From positions 828,501 through 892,500 of the forward strand of contig CAJNDT010001313.1 of the NCBI GenBank assembly GCA_905221615.1: a DNA stretch of 64,000 bases, in the 5' to 3' direction. A program made the translations under genes and the position numbers. This DNA is from Symbiodinium sp. CCMP2592. Its lineage: Eukaryota; Sar; Dinophyceae; Suessiales; Symbiodiniaceae. This document shows, in pieces, positions 9,299 through 20,105 of the stretch. Position 1 is the stretch's first letter. The number at the start of each line of letters is the position of its first letter. The notes beneath the pieces were generated by a model, which had not been told where the DNA came from, did no database searches, and was given only the letters and a program-made list of their open reading frames with translations.

Positions 9299-9790
9299 GA
9301 GGTGACGCCGCAGATGCTTCTGGAACTCTTGTGCCTTGGTATGCAGTGAGCTCCCAGCACTAACGCAAGGTTTCGATACAAGCTTCTATAAGGCTTCTAG
9401 TTTCGAGAGGCTAGTGTTTATGTTTTTTTTTGTTCAGGCTCTGTGTTTAGAGGGCTTGTAGTGAGCATGTTGCGGAGTATTGATTCCATCGAAACTCTCG
9501 AACTCTATATCCCAGACTTTGCCGAGGCCCGAACCCGTGAGAGCTAGTGGTTTGCCGTCATAGAGCGGCTTGGAGCGCTCAGTATCCAATCGTTTGCATG
9601 AGGGTCTGCCTAAGTCACGGTCTTCCTGGACATACAAACTATAGTCATTGACGAGCGTGTGCGGTGTCTAAGTTCTCAATTCCGAGGCATCTTAGCTTGC
9701 GGTCTGCGCCGGGAGTCTACGGCGCGGCCATCGCTTTCGAGCCGGTCCGGGCTTTGGGCATTCTGCCTATGTACATGTAGATTTAGCAGC
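9299..9790. other. Unassigned sequence
   Basis: Unique sequence with no repeat family; short ORFs on both strands lack codon bias. No assignable gene. Confidence 0.35.
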
Positions 9791-10310
9791 GAAATAGATA
9801 CATGAAGGCATCGGACTACATGTGTATGTATGTACGCAAGCATGTATGTATGTACGTGCACATTCACGGATGGATGGTTGGACGGATGCATGAATGTATG
9901 TAAGGGGTATGCATGCATGTAAGTAGACAGGTAGGTATGTATGTACATATGTGTACGAGTCTGTGTCAACATAGGGGTTTGTGGTTGTGCATGTCTACGT
10001 GTATGTGTATTCAGTATGGGTGGACGGATGTGTATACAAGTACACCGCATAGTCCAGTATGTAAAAATCAGCGCAGATGTGCATACATACATATATATAT
10101 ATATGTACACACATACTTGCATATTGTTTATGTGTTGTTTGTATTGTTTGTGTGCATGTCTGTATGTATGCAGGTATGCAAGTAGTGTTTAAACATGTGT
10201 ATGTGTATGTGTATGTGTGTATACGTGTATGTGCATGTGTATGGTATGTGTGTATCTGTACGGTCTGCGTGTACGTGTGTTATGTAAGTAGGTAGGCCAG
10301 TAGGTAGGTA
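9790..10310. repeat. Degenerate TATG/TACA microsatellite tract
   Basis: GTATGTATGTACGTGCACAT, ATATATATATATGTACACAC, TGTGTATGTGTATGTGTATG and related words. Frames through it give only I/Y/H/C-rich artefacts. Confidence 0.85.
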
Positions 10311-10476
10311 GTAGAAGGAGTAGCACATCGCCAGCCACTTCCAAAATCGAGTCCCGCAGAAATACTGAGATCTCCGGTCAACCATAGAATGGGATTCTGG
10401 GCTATGTACACATGATACGGCCAGTAACCGGTACCCTTTATCTATTTCTAGTTTAGGGATTCATAGTTCAAATCAC

Positions 10477-10569
10477 TGCGATGCTGGCATCTGCGCCTTG
10501 TGGGAGGACTCATTTCCTTGGCGTCCGGGCGCCAACAACGAGAGACTTGACTGCTACGACATAGTAGCT
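10477..10569 (+). CDS. Candidate exon, Cys-rich, extracellular-looking
   Basis: Reads CDAGICALWEDSFPWRPGAN then NERLDCYD before TAA 10570. Three Cys, strong GC3 and no repeats. Could be part of the ectodomain of the Cache receptor 4 kb downstream. Confidence 0.5.
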
Positions 10570-11099
10570 TAATATAATATAACATACTAGAATGTACGTT
10601 TAACATAGTACACTAGAAGTTATAGTTCTGATGCCGAATGTACTGTAACAGCGGTGCATGAGTTTCTATTCAGAACTCTACGGAACAAAGAGTGGGATAT
10701 GTTTTGAAGCTCCAATGATGCAGCTGCTTGTGATAAACGTTGGACGGCAACGAGCCAAGCATCTGGCGGTTTAGGGTTTAGGGAATGGCCTGTACGCCTG
10801 GCCTGTACGCCAGCACATGCACTTGCAGCTGTGTCTCGTGTTTAGCGAGTCGGGCAGTCGGGCCTCTGCGGTCGGTTGCGATAACTGCCCTTTGACAACA
10901 TTCTGAAGGGTTTGGGATGTTCGAGTTTATAAATGTGTGTTGCTAAAAGAGAGTAGGTAACCGGAAAAGGAATTACGCTTGAGGGCCGAGCTAAGTTTTG
11001 TATGCCCCCGCAGCTGGAAAGATTCAATGGTTCTGACTGCAGTTGATCTGGATCTGCCTGCTTTCTGCAGGGCTCAAGAAGCTTCAAAAGTTCACACAT

Positions 11100-11160
11100 C
11101 TTCCTAAACCCTCAAACCCTAAACCCTAAAATCCTAAACCCTAAACCCTAAAGTTGAACC
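11100..11160. repeat. CCCTAAA tract
   Basis: Several telomere-type heptamers in a row, slightly degenerate. Confidence 0.8.
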
Positions 11161-11369
11161 TGGCTTTGACTAGGAGTTCCTGGACCGTTTTCTTCCCAGG
11201 CTAGGCTTAGGAGAAAGCTCGGAACAAAGCTCAATGAATCTGCAGGTTAAGTCGAGTGGACGAACATTTCCCACCAAGAAATTCTCAGCACCCATAAACG
11301 AATCGATCTGTCCGCTTGATTCTTGATCCAAATCTCCTTGGCGGCTGAAGGTAGCCTTAAACCCTGTCA

Positions 11370-11511
11370 ATCCTACAAACCCATGTAAACCCTATAAACC
11401 CTATAAGCCTTACAAGCCGTATAAACCCTATACGTAAGCCCTATAAGCCCTATGAACCTTATGAACCTCTGTGAACCCTAAACCCTAAACCCTAAACCCT
11501 AAACCCTAACC
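11370..11511. repeat. CCCTAAA/CCCTATA tract, longest perfect run
   Basis: Degenerate AACCCTATAAACCCTATAAG repeats pass into five perfect CCCTAAA units at 11474-11510. Confidence 0.85.
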
Positions 11512-11599
11512 ATGTCATGCACTCAAGTCCTTCAGAGGACTGGAAGCATAGAACCAGACTCCTCCCTGCTGGCTGGGGGGGTCTACTCCGCTGCAGGCA

Positions 11600-11750
11600 G
11601 GAATAGGGAGACATTTTGTATAGTATATTATGGTATAGTATAGCATGCTCTAGTTATAGTGTAAGAATGATACACGATAGTATACTATAGTATACAGGTC
11701 TATGGTGTATAGCTCACCGTAGTGTAATCTGGTATACTCTAGCGCGTGTA
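11600..11750. repeat. TATAGTATA-rich stretch
   Basis: ATAGTATATTATGGTATAGT-like repeats; same style as 10560-10625. Confidence 0.6.
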
Positions 11751-11759
11751 TTGTAGTAG

Positions 11760-11858
11760 GGTTCGGGGCGGATGCACGAGTAATCTTGCGAAATTGCCTT
11801 GAGCTGGAAGTGATCCTGATGAGTCCTTGGAATCGGCCTTACTCGTGCTGGTTCAGGG
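11760..11858 (+). CDS. Candidate exon, unknown
   Basis: AG|G acceptor at 11758-11759. The frame runs GFGADARVILRNCLELEVIL then MSPWNRPYSCWFRG. Strong protein character. The ATG-started ORF in the next frame (11827-12111) is a shadow plus repeat. Confidence 0.5.
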
Positions 11859-12229
11859 GAGGGGGTCTCGAGCCTCGAGTCAAAACCCTAAACCGTCACC
11901 TAAACCTTCAAGCCCCCAACCTAAACCCTGCATGCTGAAAGAAAGGCCCGAAATGCTGAGCCCCAAACCCGACACCCTCAAGCCTCAACTCCCAAAGCCG
12001 ACCAGTTCAAGCCTCCGAAGCCTAGATTTCCACATCCTAGAACCCAAAACCGAAAGAAACCAAAAGCCCTATAACTATAACGAGTTAGGGGTTTATGATT
12101 TAGGCGTTTAGGGTCTAGGGGCTGTGTAGAATCCTACATCCTGAAGGCAGAAACCTGTGAGCCAACACCCCAATTAAGTCCGAACTTGCTCCAAACCCCT
12201 AAACCTTAAATCCCGAGACCCCCACACAA

Positions 12230-12365
12230 ATGCGGAAGCAAATGGAAGCAGGAGCCTCCTATTGGCGGAACATGACAGAGCCCTTCACGCTGCCCAAGAC
12301 GAAGCTTTGGGAGGGGCGCGAGGCCGTGCTCTATGCTGCCTGGCAAGAACTCGGCTTAGAGGTTC
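12230..12365 (+). CDS. Candidate exon, soluble, Trp/Glu-rich
   Basis: Reads MRKQMEAGASYWRNMTEPFT then LPKTKLWEGREAVLYAAWQE and LGLE; GC3-rich. Contains an N-x-T sequon (NMT). Likely part of an extracellular region upstream of the Cache exons; no family recognised. Confidence 0.55.
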
Positions 12366-12419
12366 GGGTTTCGGGTTACGAGACCCTCTTAAACCCCCAA
12401 CCTAAACCCCCTTAACCCT

Positions 12420-12615
12420 GAACGGCCGAACGCATGAGCTCTAAACCCTAAAACGCCCTGATTGACCTCCTAAGCCATAAAACTCCTTAAATCCCTAAAC
12501 CCTTAACCCCTAAACCCTAGACCCTCAACCCCCGAAGCCTTAGAACCCCTATTTATAAAACCCCGAAACCTTAAACCCTCTGACCCCCCAGGCCCTTCTA
12601 CCCCCTACAGTAAAC
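12420..12615. repeat. Degenerate CCCTAAA tract
   Basis: AAATCCCTAAACCCTTAACC-type words throughout. Confidence 0.7.
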
Positions 12616-12711
12616 GCCAGAAATTTGGAATATGATTATCCTAAGCCCTTTATGGTAAATTATAGGGTATCCTACCCTGAAACCATATTCCAACTTTCTG
12701 GAGAACCGTAA
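12616..12711. mobile_element. Family F foldback element
   Basis: CCAGAAATTTGGAATATGAT ... CATATTCCAACTTTCTGG inverted ends with core TTTATGGTAAATTATAGGGT. Six copies in the window. Confidence 0.85.
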
Positions 12712-12949
12712 GCCGTAAACCCTAAGAGTCCAAGGCTTCTCAGAGGCTTCGGGCTGGGCTCAGGTCAACACCTGTTGCGAAGCTGGGTAGTTCTCGAAAG
12801 CCCTACCAAACAGCAACTATATACTTGCTCTGAGTAATATAGTAAGAATATATATACTTAAACTTAAAAACGGTTCTGATTTGGTCACAACTATAATCTT
12901 AAACGGCTATGAAGGGTAACCGCAAAACGTCCTCCATGGCCACACACTC

Positions 12950-13045
12950 TCAGCCATGGCCACGCTCCATCAGCCCCAGGCCCCATACGTGGCGCGTGGG
13001 CCCACCGACCCGCATAAGCTGGAGCCTACTTTGACGGGCGGTGTT
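12950..13045 (+). CDS. Candidate exon, unknown
   Basis: ATG 12956 reads MATLHQPQAPYVARGPTDPH then KLEPTLTGG; strongly GC3-biased. AG at 12952-12953 precedes. Could be the exon before the next ectodomain island. Confidence 0.45.
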
Positions 13046-13189
13046 CTGTGCGGAGTTCGGGGTTCAACATTCGGGGGTTTAGGAGTTTTGGAGATTCGGT
13101 TTGGGGTTTGGGGTTCCTGGGTGGATTCGGATTTAACTGTCGTGTCCGGGCTCTTTCACTTGACGATGAAACTGCCATAAGTGGGATTA

Positions 13190-13292
13190 TGGGAGTTTCC
13201 GAAAATTAGGGCTACGTTATTTGGGGTCCTTACAATAAGGATCCTATTATTTGGGGTACTATATTACGGTCCCCTATTTTCGGAAACTCCCA
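13190..13292. mobile_element. Family B element abutting an exon
   Basis: GGGAGTTTCCGAAAATTAGG ... ATTTTCGGAAACTCCCA; the coding-like island starts two bases after its right end. Confidence 0.85.
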
Positions 13293-13293
13293 T

Positions 13294-13467
13294 ATTGCAA
13301 CGACAGATGGCTGTGGTGCCGAGATTTGCCATGAGCAGGAGCCGCCCTATGAGGTCGTCATGGATCTGGCAGACAGTGGCTTGCATCAAAAGCCAGTTGG
13401 TGAAAGCATTCTTGGATACGCATTCTTGGAAGGAGTAGTAAACTTGGATCAACCAAGCGCGAAAACA
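13294..13467 (+). CDS. Candidate exon, likely ectodomain
   Basis: Open from ATT 13294 to TGA 13468, no ATG start. Reads IATTDGCGAEICHEQEPPYE, then VVMDLADSGLHQKPVGESIL and GYAFLEGVVNLDQ. Two Cys, good codon bias. It lies about 900 bp upstream of the first Cache exon and is plausibly the N-terminal half of the same sensor domain. Confidence 0.55.
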
Positions 13468-13739
13468 TGACACCAGCTTACAATATTACATGCAACTGTG
13501 TACTCTTGCATGCATATATTGCATGCAGGTGAAGACAGAATCGCGATGCCTAGGATACGGGCCTGAATTATCACTATAATTAGGATACGATTCCATTTTT
13601 CCTTCTTTATTGGAAATGTACTGTGTATGCACAGAGCCCTACTCTACTTACTAGGGCCTTATACCCTTGAACAGTAATGCAAACACTATTTACTGCATCC
13701 TTTATACAAGCCTGAGTAGACCTTTATTCTAATTCTGAA

Positions 13740-13785
13740 ACTCTTAAGGCCCCTCTCTCTCTCTATATATATATATATATATGTA
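13740..13785. repeat. (CT)n(TA)n microsatellite
   Basis: CTCTCTCTCTATATATATAT. Confidence 0.85.
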
Positions 13786-14346
13786 TCATGCGCGGGGATG
13801 CCGCAACGGTTCAGGTAGTCCTGGAGCACCTGTGAATTTTCGAAGACTGAGCGTGGTACGCGTAGCAGAGTAAGTGATCTTTCAGGCTTAGGATTTAGGG
13901 CCTTTTGGAGTACTATATTACTATATAATCCCTGGAGCAAGAAGCCTTCAACATCTTTGGTGTACAATAACCTTTCGAAAGGCTTAAATAATTCCCTCAC
14001 AAAACGGCAACATCACCGCTGCACCGCACATCTCCAGGCCACGCATGCCGCCAACCAAATGTGGAGGTTTGGCATCCTTTTGGCATTCCCGTCACTTCAC
14101 TATATGATTGTTTTGCACCATACCCACCCCACCCCCCGCCCCGCCGCCCCCCCGCCCCCACATCGCACTATGAGCCCAGGCCTTTATATTATTTTCCGAA
14201 AGTGGTCGTACTAGAATAGGCCAAAAGCTTATTCTAACTATTACGGCCTACCTTAACCTACCAAACCTATTCTTTGTATGTAAGGTTCCACTAAGTTCCA
14301 TCTACCCTACAAGAAAGTCGACTTCGGTAGTTTAAGGAATAATATC

Positions 14347-14424
14347 TCACCCCGCAATCTCTGGCCAGGCTACAACTTCTTCGACCCCACCCAGGAATGG
14401 TACCAGCCTCTTGTTGCAAAGCAG
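14347..14424 (+). CDS. Cache-domain receptor, exon a
   Basis: Frame CCC 14350 reads PRNLWPGYNFFDPTQEWYQP then LVAKQ, ending at CAG|GTGGTG (14424/14425), a canonical GT donor in phase 0. The D-P-x-x-x-W-Y pattern is the DPRxRPWY block of dCache domains, the extracellular small-molecule sensors of receptors such as histidine kinases, cyclases and phosphatases. Almost all third positions are G/C. It joins in phase with exon b at 16520. Confidence 0.65.
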
Positions 14425-16059
14425 GTGGTGGGTATTATTAGGCATGCCGGAGTTGCTAGCATGTTGTTAAGGGTTCACCTAATTCTAGAATATCAGACTA
14501 TGCCCCCCAAAACCTGCTCTCATTATGATCAAGGCCCTGCCTAACTAGGGCCCCTCCGCAGCTACCCTCTAAAGCCGAAAGCCCATCTCGAATCTTGTGA
14601 GTGTCCGTGATGGTAACAGAGGAGGAGCCTGAATACTTGCCAGTATCATATGTTAGGGTTCCTTCTTGTAGTGATAGCACAATATACACCAATATTTTAT
14701 TCTATTGAGGTCAGGCCACTACATTACAAAGAGTCGCAACTACCTCAAAATCCTCGTCTCGAGGACCATGCATCCTCGGCCGCGAAACTAGTTCCAGTCG
14801 TGTATGAAACCAGAATCATCCTTGCCTAGAGCTCTTCTGATAATGTCCTTCGTGTTACTAATGGAGTGCATGAAACAGACTGACTCATCAAACTTGTGTG
14901 ATACTGAGTGGCAAGCCTTGTTGACTCCTAAGTGTTCTGCGATACAGGTACTTTGGATCCTTTGGAATGATGCCCTGGAGCCCACCATACCGCATGACTG
15001 ATGTTCCCATGGCTAGCTCGATTCATCCATTCTCACTCCGCAGACATGTACCCATGGCTTAGCACTTCGAATCTTGAATGCTGAGACTGACAACGAAGCC
15101 CCAATCTCGCACCCATCCGAGTAAAGCGCGGACGCTGTTCATCAATGAGGAGTTGCCTTTTTTGGTTGGTGAGCCTCAACAGCAGCAAAAAGAAGCCTCA
15201 AAAATTAGTAGTACCATTTCTGCAAGTTCCTTGTTGTACGCATGATCGAATACTCCCCGAAACCCTAGTCTGTTTATTGTGGCATGTATACCAAACGTTA
15301 AAGAACACTCGTGGAACCCTGTCAAGTACCCCTGAAGGAGCCTTGTTCCATGTTAAAGCCTCTGAATTTGGGTTTAGGCTTTGGCTCAGTTTGTTGCAGC
15401 GACAGAATCAGATCCAGCATTTCTTGCTTGCAATCCTGCCTGAACCTTTGAGTATGGTGGGTTTAGGGTTTGGGTCTAGCGTTTTAGTTGTCTGGTTTAC
15501 GTATTTAGGATCCGATTCTCTGCAGCAAACAGCACGACAATTCAGCCTCTGGGTGCATCTTGATGACATGGTGGCATTTGCTGCGCGGTGTGCGAGGCAT
15601 CCTTGTATGGTTACGGACCGAAGCAGGTTTGGCGCCCGTCATTCACATTGTGAGTATTTCTACTACTATTAATATTGTTATTGCTACTACAATCATTACT
15701 AGTAAATACTTCTGAGTAGTATTGTTATGATTAAGACTACGATTGTTTTATTCTTATTATGCTTGTTTTGATGGTTACTAAGATTATTATTAAGATTATG
15801 ACTGTGCAATCGTCTTTACATGTTGTTCCTCGGCATGTCTTCGCTGCACAACCTTCATTCGACGTCTGAAGCACGTACCCAGAGACTGAAATACCTCCAG
15901 TTTGGGTTGAAGGTTTGGGGTGTAGTTACCTTAAAGTGTAGAGGCATCCACCTGATGGTTTAAGCTTGTTGCGGAGTCTCGGGACACTGTGCACTCTGTT
16001 CTGGATATGGGTAGTTCTCTAACTCCTTCCTTCCTTCCTTCAATCCTTCCTTCCTTGCT

Positions 16060-16099
<40 letters not shown>

Positions 16100-16519
16100 C
16101 ATACTTTATGTATTATACTCATAGTACATAAACATATATACAGGCACACTTAAATGTACAAGCATGTATGTATGTGTATATATGTATGTGTGTATATATA
16201 TATATATATATATGTGCATACTCTTCTATAGCATAGCCTGGAGTTGCGGGAAGTGTGAGGGTGCCGAAGCCCTCATCTCCTGGTCTGCATGTCTGAGTTT
16301 GAGACTGAGACGTTTCTGAGCGTTTTGGGTGCTGTGTGTCGGCTTACTTTGCGTCTCCGTTACTTTGTGTCTCCACGGTATTTCCTGTTGTGGGTCTGCC
16401 TAAACCGAATGACATGATCCTAGGCTTCAAGTGATGGGATCTGCGTGATGTGGATCCTGTTGTCTAGGATTTGAGTTTTGGTGCCTTTGTTTTCTGAACC
16501 TGTAGATTATCCTAGAGAG
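14425..16519. other. Putative intron between Cache exons a and b
   Basis: Holds unique AT-rich sequence, a 175-codon open frame at 15145-15672 without clear codon bias (an exon cannot be excluded), TA microsatellites at 16064-16098 and 16194-16213, CTTC repeats at 16020-16055, and few telomere-like words. Confidence 0.4.
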
Positions 16520-16562
16520 CTTGGTTGCACCAAGTACTGGGGCCAGCCGTACAACGACGCCG
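16520..16562 (+). CDS. Cache-domain receptor, exon b
   Basis: Acceptor AG 16518-16519. Reads LGCTKYWGQPYNDA and ends on a single G before GTGCCG (donor GT 16563-16564). W-x-x-P-Y-x-D is the second conserved Cache block. The remaining G plus GC from exon c forms Gly, giving PYNDAGIEMV. Beyond the donor the frame stays open (GVLSAISWPP) but fits Cache less well than the spliced product. Confidence 0.65.
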
Positions 16563-16840
16563 GTGCCGGCGGTGTGCTGTCTGCAATCAGCTGGCCACCT
16601 AGGAACGTCGGGTTCAGAACTAGAAACTAGGGTTTCGGATTTGGGTTTCGGGTTAAGGGTTACTATGGATAATAAGGACTGCAGGGTTAAGCGGTTCAGC
16701 GTTTAGTCTGGCTTCGGGCCTGTAAGTTTGCCACAATGATGAGGGTTGAGCTGCGAGCTCATGAAGTCGGCCAGTACCCTCACAATTTGTAAACGAAGCT
16801 CAGGGCCGGTATGGCAGTGAGAAAGTAAGGGTCAGGGCTT

Positions 16841-16952
16841 TTGACCTTGGGAGGTGTTCTGCCTGATGTGAGACGCCCGAGTCTGCAGCCCAATGAAGTA
16901 GAAGCAAACCCGGCCAAACCTAATGCCTCCACATGGAGTCATCTCGCCCATA
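16841..16952 (+). CDS. Weak exon candidate inside a putative intron
   Basis: Reads LTLGGVLPDVRRPSLQPNEV then EANPAKPNAS. Protein-like but conflicts with direct splicing of exon b to c; may be intronic. Confidence 0.25.
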
Positions 16953-16979
16953 TGAAAAGACACAAACTGACGACAATGA

Positions 16980-17243
16980 CGACCGACAACCACAACAACA
17001 ACTACTACTACGACGACGACTCATCACTACGACGATTGCGGCTGCGGCGACCATTGCTCCTGCTCCTCCCACTGCCTTTGCCACTGCCACTCCGACCCCT
17101 GCAGCTGCTGTTGCCGCTGCTGCACCAGCAACACGATTTGTTGTTTGGTAGTTACAACGAACAACAGCTAACAATAGCAAAGAAATAACGTACAAACACG
17201 AACAAACCCACACAAACACACAGATTTACAGATAGAGAGCGGG

Positions 17244-17278
<35 letters not shown>

Positions 17279-17350
17279 GTGAGTGAGTGAGTGAGTGAGT
17301 GAGTGAGTGAGTGAGTGAGAGTGAGAGTTAGAGTGAGAGTGAGAGGTCGT
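16980..17350. repeat. Triplet-rich region and (GA)n/(GAGT)n microsatellite
   Basis: ACAACAACTACTACTACGAC and GCTGCTGTTGCCGCTGCTGC, then GAGAGAGAGAGAGAGAGTGA and about 15 GAGT units at 17273-17320. Confidence 0.9.
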
Positions 17351-17389
17351 TGATCCTGCCAACTCTTCTGCGGCCGAATCGCTGGACAG

Positions 17390-17420
17390 GCATTGAAATG
17401 GTCACCTTCTCCGTTCCGTT
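17390..17420 (+). CDS. Cache-domain receptor, exon c
   Basis: Acceptor AG|G at 17388-17389. With the G of exon b it reads GIEMVTFSVPFTRQ, the core Cache strand motif (V-T-x-S-V-P-F). The frame stays open to TGA 17512, so the 3' end is set by homology: joining CGT CA (to about 17420) with G|TAC of exon d gives SVPFTRQYFWGIATVDID, which requires a GA donor; a GC donor nearby (AC|GCCAGT) is the alternative and adds one Thr. Confidence 0.6.
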
Positions 17421-17962
17421 CACGCGTCAGACGCCAGTTCCTTCCATGGGACCGCCGCCGCCAAACGATGCTCGGAAAGAACTTGGACACTTCGCTGGTC
17501 CATGTTGTCTCTGAATGTACGATTATGTTTTGCGAGTTGTTGTCGCCGTTTTGCTTAAATTATGGAAGGAGCATGTTATAAGCATATATCTTCGTCGTCC
17601 GGGTGAAAAGAGTATGTTTGTCTTCACGGCTCTTCTGATTCGGAAGATTTCCGTGAAACGCTCAGCTGTCATGTTTGTGTCTGTTGCAACTTGTGTGTTT
17701 ATATAGGGAAAAGCACCGCGGCCGCTTGTTGAAGGAGTGGACCCCTTTCAAACTCGCGCCCTGGCACTTCACAAGAATCTCAGTGAATCAGACTCTTCGA
17801 ACCATGCATTAGGCGCAGGGCTTCAAGTTAAAAACAGTTTGGGCTTGGGCGTTTATCGTCGGTGCCTGGGCGACTACGGTCGAGAATGTAAGCATTGCAG
17901 GTCACCGCGCCCTATGGCTGGCCAGAGAATCGGCCTATCGTGACGGCGGAATCCGGCACGAG

Positions 17963-18181
17963 GCCTCTTATTGTTGGGGAAGCGCACCATACACAACGCA
18001 AGATTTGATGCAGGCTTCAAACCAAGGTTTGAACGAGCTGCGCTTTGGTTCCCTCATCCAGCATGTCTTGTTTTTGTGGCTTTGGTGTTCGGGTCTGGGG
18101 CATTTCGCAAAGAAGCGTGCTTTCGGATTTCGTCACGAAGAGGATTGCATCAGGATCCGAGCCACAACGTCTAAAGAGAAA
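17963..18181 (+). CDS. Candidate exon with membrane segment
   Basis: AG|G acceptor at 17961-17962; open to TGA 18182 (73 codons). Reads ASYCWGSAPYTTQDLMQASN, then RFGSLIQHVLFLWLWCSGLG and a basic FAKKRAFGFRHEEDC tail, as a membrane segment with cytoplasmic-side basics. It falls between Cache exons c and d, so either it is an alternative exon, a separate gene, or an intronic open frame. Good codon bias argues it was coding. Confidence 0.4.
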
Positions 18182-18354
18182 TGAATGCTGTGCCTTTTGT
18201 GTCAAAATAGAACTTGCCTTGGTTTCGGCAGAAGAGCCATAACACTAAACCTCAAAGCCTAGTGCCCCACGTGCGAAACCCACGAATGCCGCATGGGATC
18301 GCTGCGGGTCGTTGTCGCATGACTGACTAGTCTGATAGTTCCCCGAGAATTCAG

Positions 18355-18420
18355 GTACTTCTGGGGCATCGCCACCGTGGACATCGATATGTCAGTACTG
18401 GACTTCAGCTGTGATCCAGG
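18355..18420 (+). CDS. Cache-domain receptor, exon d
   Basis: AG|G acceptor at 18353-18354. Phase-2 start: G then TAC TTC TGG. Reads YFWGIATVDIDMSVLDFSCD. G-[IV]-[AV]-x-V-D-I-D is the closing signature of dCache domains. GC3-rich. The 3' end is probably near CCAG|G (18418-18420). The cytoplasmic output domain was not identified. Confidence 0.65.
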
Positions 18421-19072
18421 GAAGGAGTTCTCTTCCGAAGTTGGCGCAGCTTGGATAGCATCTTACAACTGGAGGTGTCTTATTTGGGGCGGGGGTGTCC
18501 TCAAACCAAGGATCCTACTGTGTAGACCGTATAGAGTCTAAAAGGCAGTTTTTTTGCCAAGCTTACCCAGGAAGCCGGACGAGCATCTTGTCAATTACCC
18601 AAGCCTGAGCCCTAGACCTCAATCGGTGAGACGAAAGACCCGCCATGGCACCACCGAGCCCGCAAAACACCGGAAGCCCACCTGCTCCTTGAATGGTAGT
18701 GGGTTTCTTTAGGTGACTTAGGGTTTAGGTGATGTAGACCCTTGGTTTTTATACACTTGGTTTGTACGTCTATCAAACCTCTTACGAAGCGGTGTTTGGC
18801 AATCAGGGGTCTAGATTATTCTGCCCATCGAAGCTTAGAGTCCTCCAATACGAAAATGAGGCAACATATTAGAGTTACTATGGGGATACTAGTAAGGTAA
18901 TAGAAAACCATACCCTACATAGGGTAGGATATACATTATGTAGGCATTCTCGGTGAGTGTGCACCGGGCCCCTCAGGATGATTGTATGTTCGGGGTGTTC
19001 TTCTTGGGGCTCACAACTTCACATCGCGCGGGGGCTGCAGGGCACCCGGCACCCGATCAGGCTGAGCTTCAT
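18421..19072. other. Spacer
   Basis: Mixed sequence with some TTTAGGG words at 18715-18735. A stretch at 19035-19072 after CTGCAG|G reads GTRHPIRLSFML, a weak exon candidate directly against a family A element. Confidence 0.3.
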
Positions 19073-19196
19073 GCTTAAAGGATCATGGGACTTAGTAAGT
19101 AAGGTTATAAGTACCTCAAGTGGAAGTACAAGTACAGTTATAAGTAGAGTTACCCTAATTATAGCCCTAGATACTAAGTCCCATGATCCTTTAAGC
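19073..19196. mobile_element. Family A element
   Basis: GCTTAAAGGATCATGGGACT ... GTCCCATGATCCTTTAAGC; immediately follows a coding-like stretch. Confidence 0.8.
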
Positions 19197-19203
19197 AGGG
19201 AAA

Positions 19204-19292
19204 GCCAGTACTATTTTTGGGGGGTTCCTTATTGTAAATATAGTATAATGGGCCCCAAAACCATGTTCTAATTATTAAGGCCCCTTCAGTAC
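19204..19292. mobile_element. Family E element
   Basis: TACTATTTTTGGGGGGTTCC ... CCCCAAAACCATGTTCTAAT + TATTAAGGCCCC. Confidence 0.7.
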
Positions 19293-19634
19293 ATCTGAAA
19301 TTCGGCCTTGCCGGAAAATCGACCAGGGCACCAATCATTTTCTTTCTCGAGATGTTCTCCAAAAACAGCCCCCTTGTTGTCCAAGGATTGCGTGATCTGT
19401 GAGGGCTGGCGGGCTTACACCAACTCCTCCGGCATGTGCGACACTTGGGCTGAGAAGAAGCTTTAAACACACGCAGTGTATGTGTGACATATACTAATAC
19501 TGACTAGGTCATAATACTTGATCTAGCCATCTAGCAATGCTGGCTTGAATCAAGTTTGTAGCCTGGGACGTCGTGCTCGACTGCTAAGCTCCCGCTGGGC
19601 GTAAGGCAGAGAAGCTAGGAAATCAACTCCATGG

Positions 19635-19898
19635 ATGCGCGAGGTTTCCGCTCTTCTAGACGCTGGGGTTTCCCTAGAGCTCTCTTGCAAATGTCCCATA
19701 GATGGAAATGTGCGGCCAGCAGGGTTGCCCAGGTATCTATTACTTATCCCAAGAAGAACACGAAAGGGAGGGCTTCGTGAGGTTTCAGAGATAGTTTTTC
19801 CATTGCTGGTGCTTTCCCGAGATGGCAAGCAGGTCAATGTGGCAGCTATTAATAGGCTTCTTCGTGGAGTTAGCCCGGACCCTGAATACTCACCCTAA
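19635..19898 (+). CDS. Possible exon, 87-codon open frame
   Basis: ATG to stop with MREVSALLDAGVSLELSCKC and a basic RRTRKGGLREV stretch. Repeat-free, protein-like residues, weak codon bias. The minus-strand frame over the same bases is also open, so strand is uncertain. Confidence 0.35.
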   Translation: MREVSALLDAGVSLELSCKCPIDGNVRPAGLPRYLLLIPRRTRKGGLREVSEIVFPLLVLSRDGKQVNVAAINRLLRGVSPDPEYSP

Positions 19899-20105
19899 GC
19901 TGAAACCCGAAACCACCGAAAGCATGCACTTGCTGCAACTGAACCTTCTGCGAAGGAACAAGACACTCATCAGAAATGCAAACCGTATCAGCTTCAGCTG
20001 CAGGCTTTAGCTTCGCAAAGCCGAACTACATCATCCTCAAAGCCTACCCTCACACCGTAACATAACCCTAAACCCTCACCCCCAAACTCTAACCGTGACC
20101 CCTAG

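Noticed and set aside
11474-11510. True chromosome end
   Set aside because: Only five perfect heptamers, and telomere-like words occur throughout in both orientations.
13686-14000. Minus-strand ORF with VFENSQVLQDYLNRCGIPAH
   Set aside because: The middle looks protein-like but the rest runs into a TA microsatellite and the + frame is also partly open; not enough to call.
15145-15672. 175-codon + ORF in the first Cache intron
   Set aside because: Long but with poor codon bias and TTTAGG words inside; not called as a gene.
16563-16602. Extension of Cache exon b through GVLSAISWPP with a GA donor at CCTAG|GAACG
   Set aside because: It can also join exon d in frame, but the GT-spliced product with exon c (MVTFSVPF) matches the Cache pattern better. 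Kept only as an alternative.
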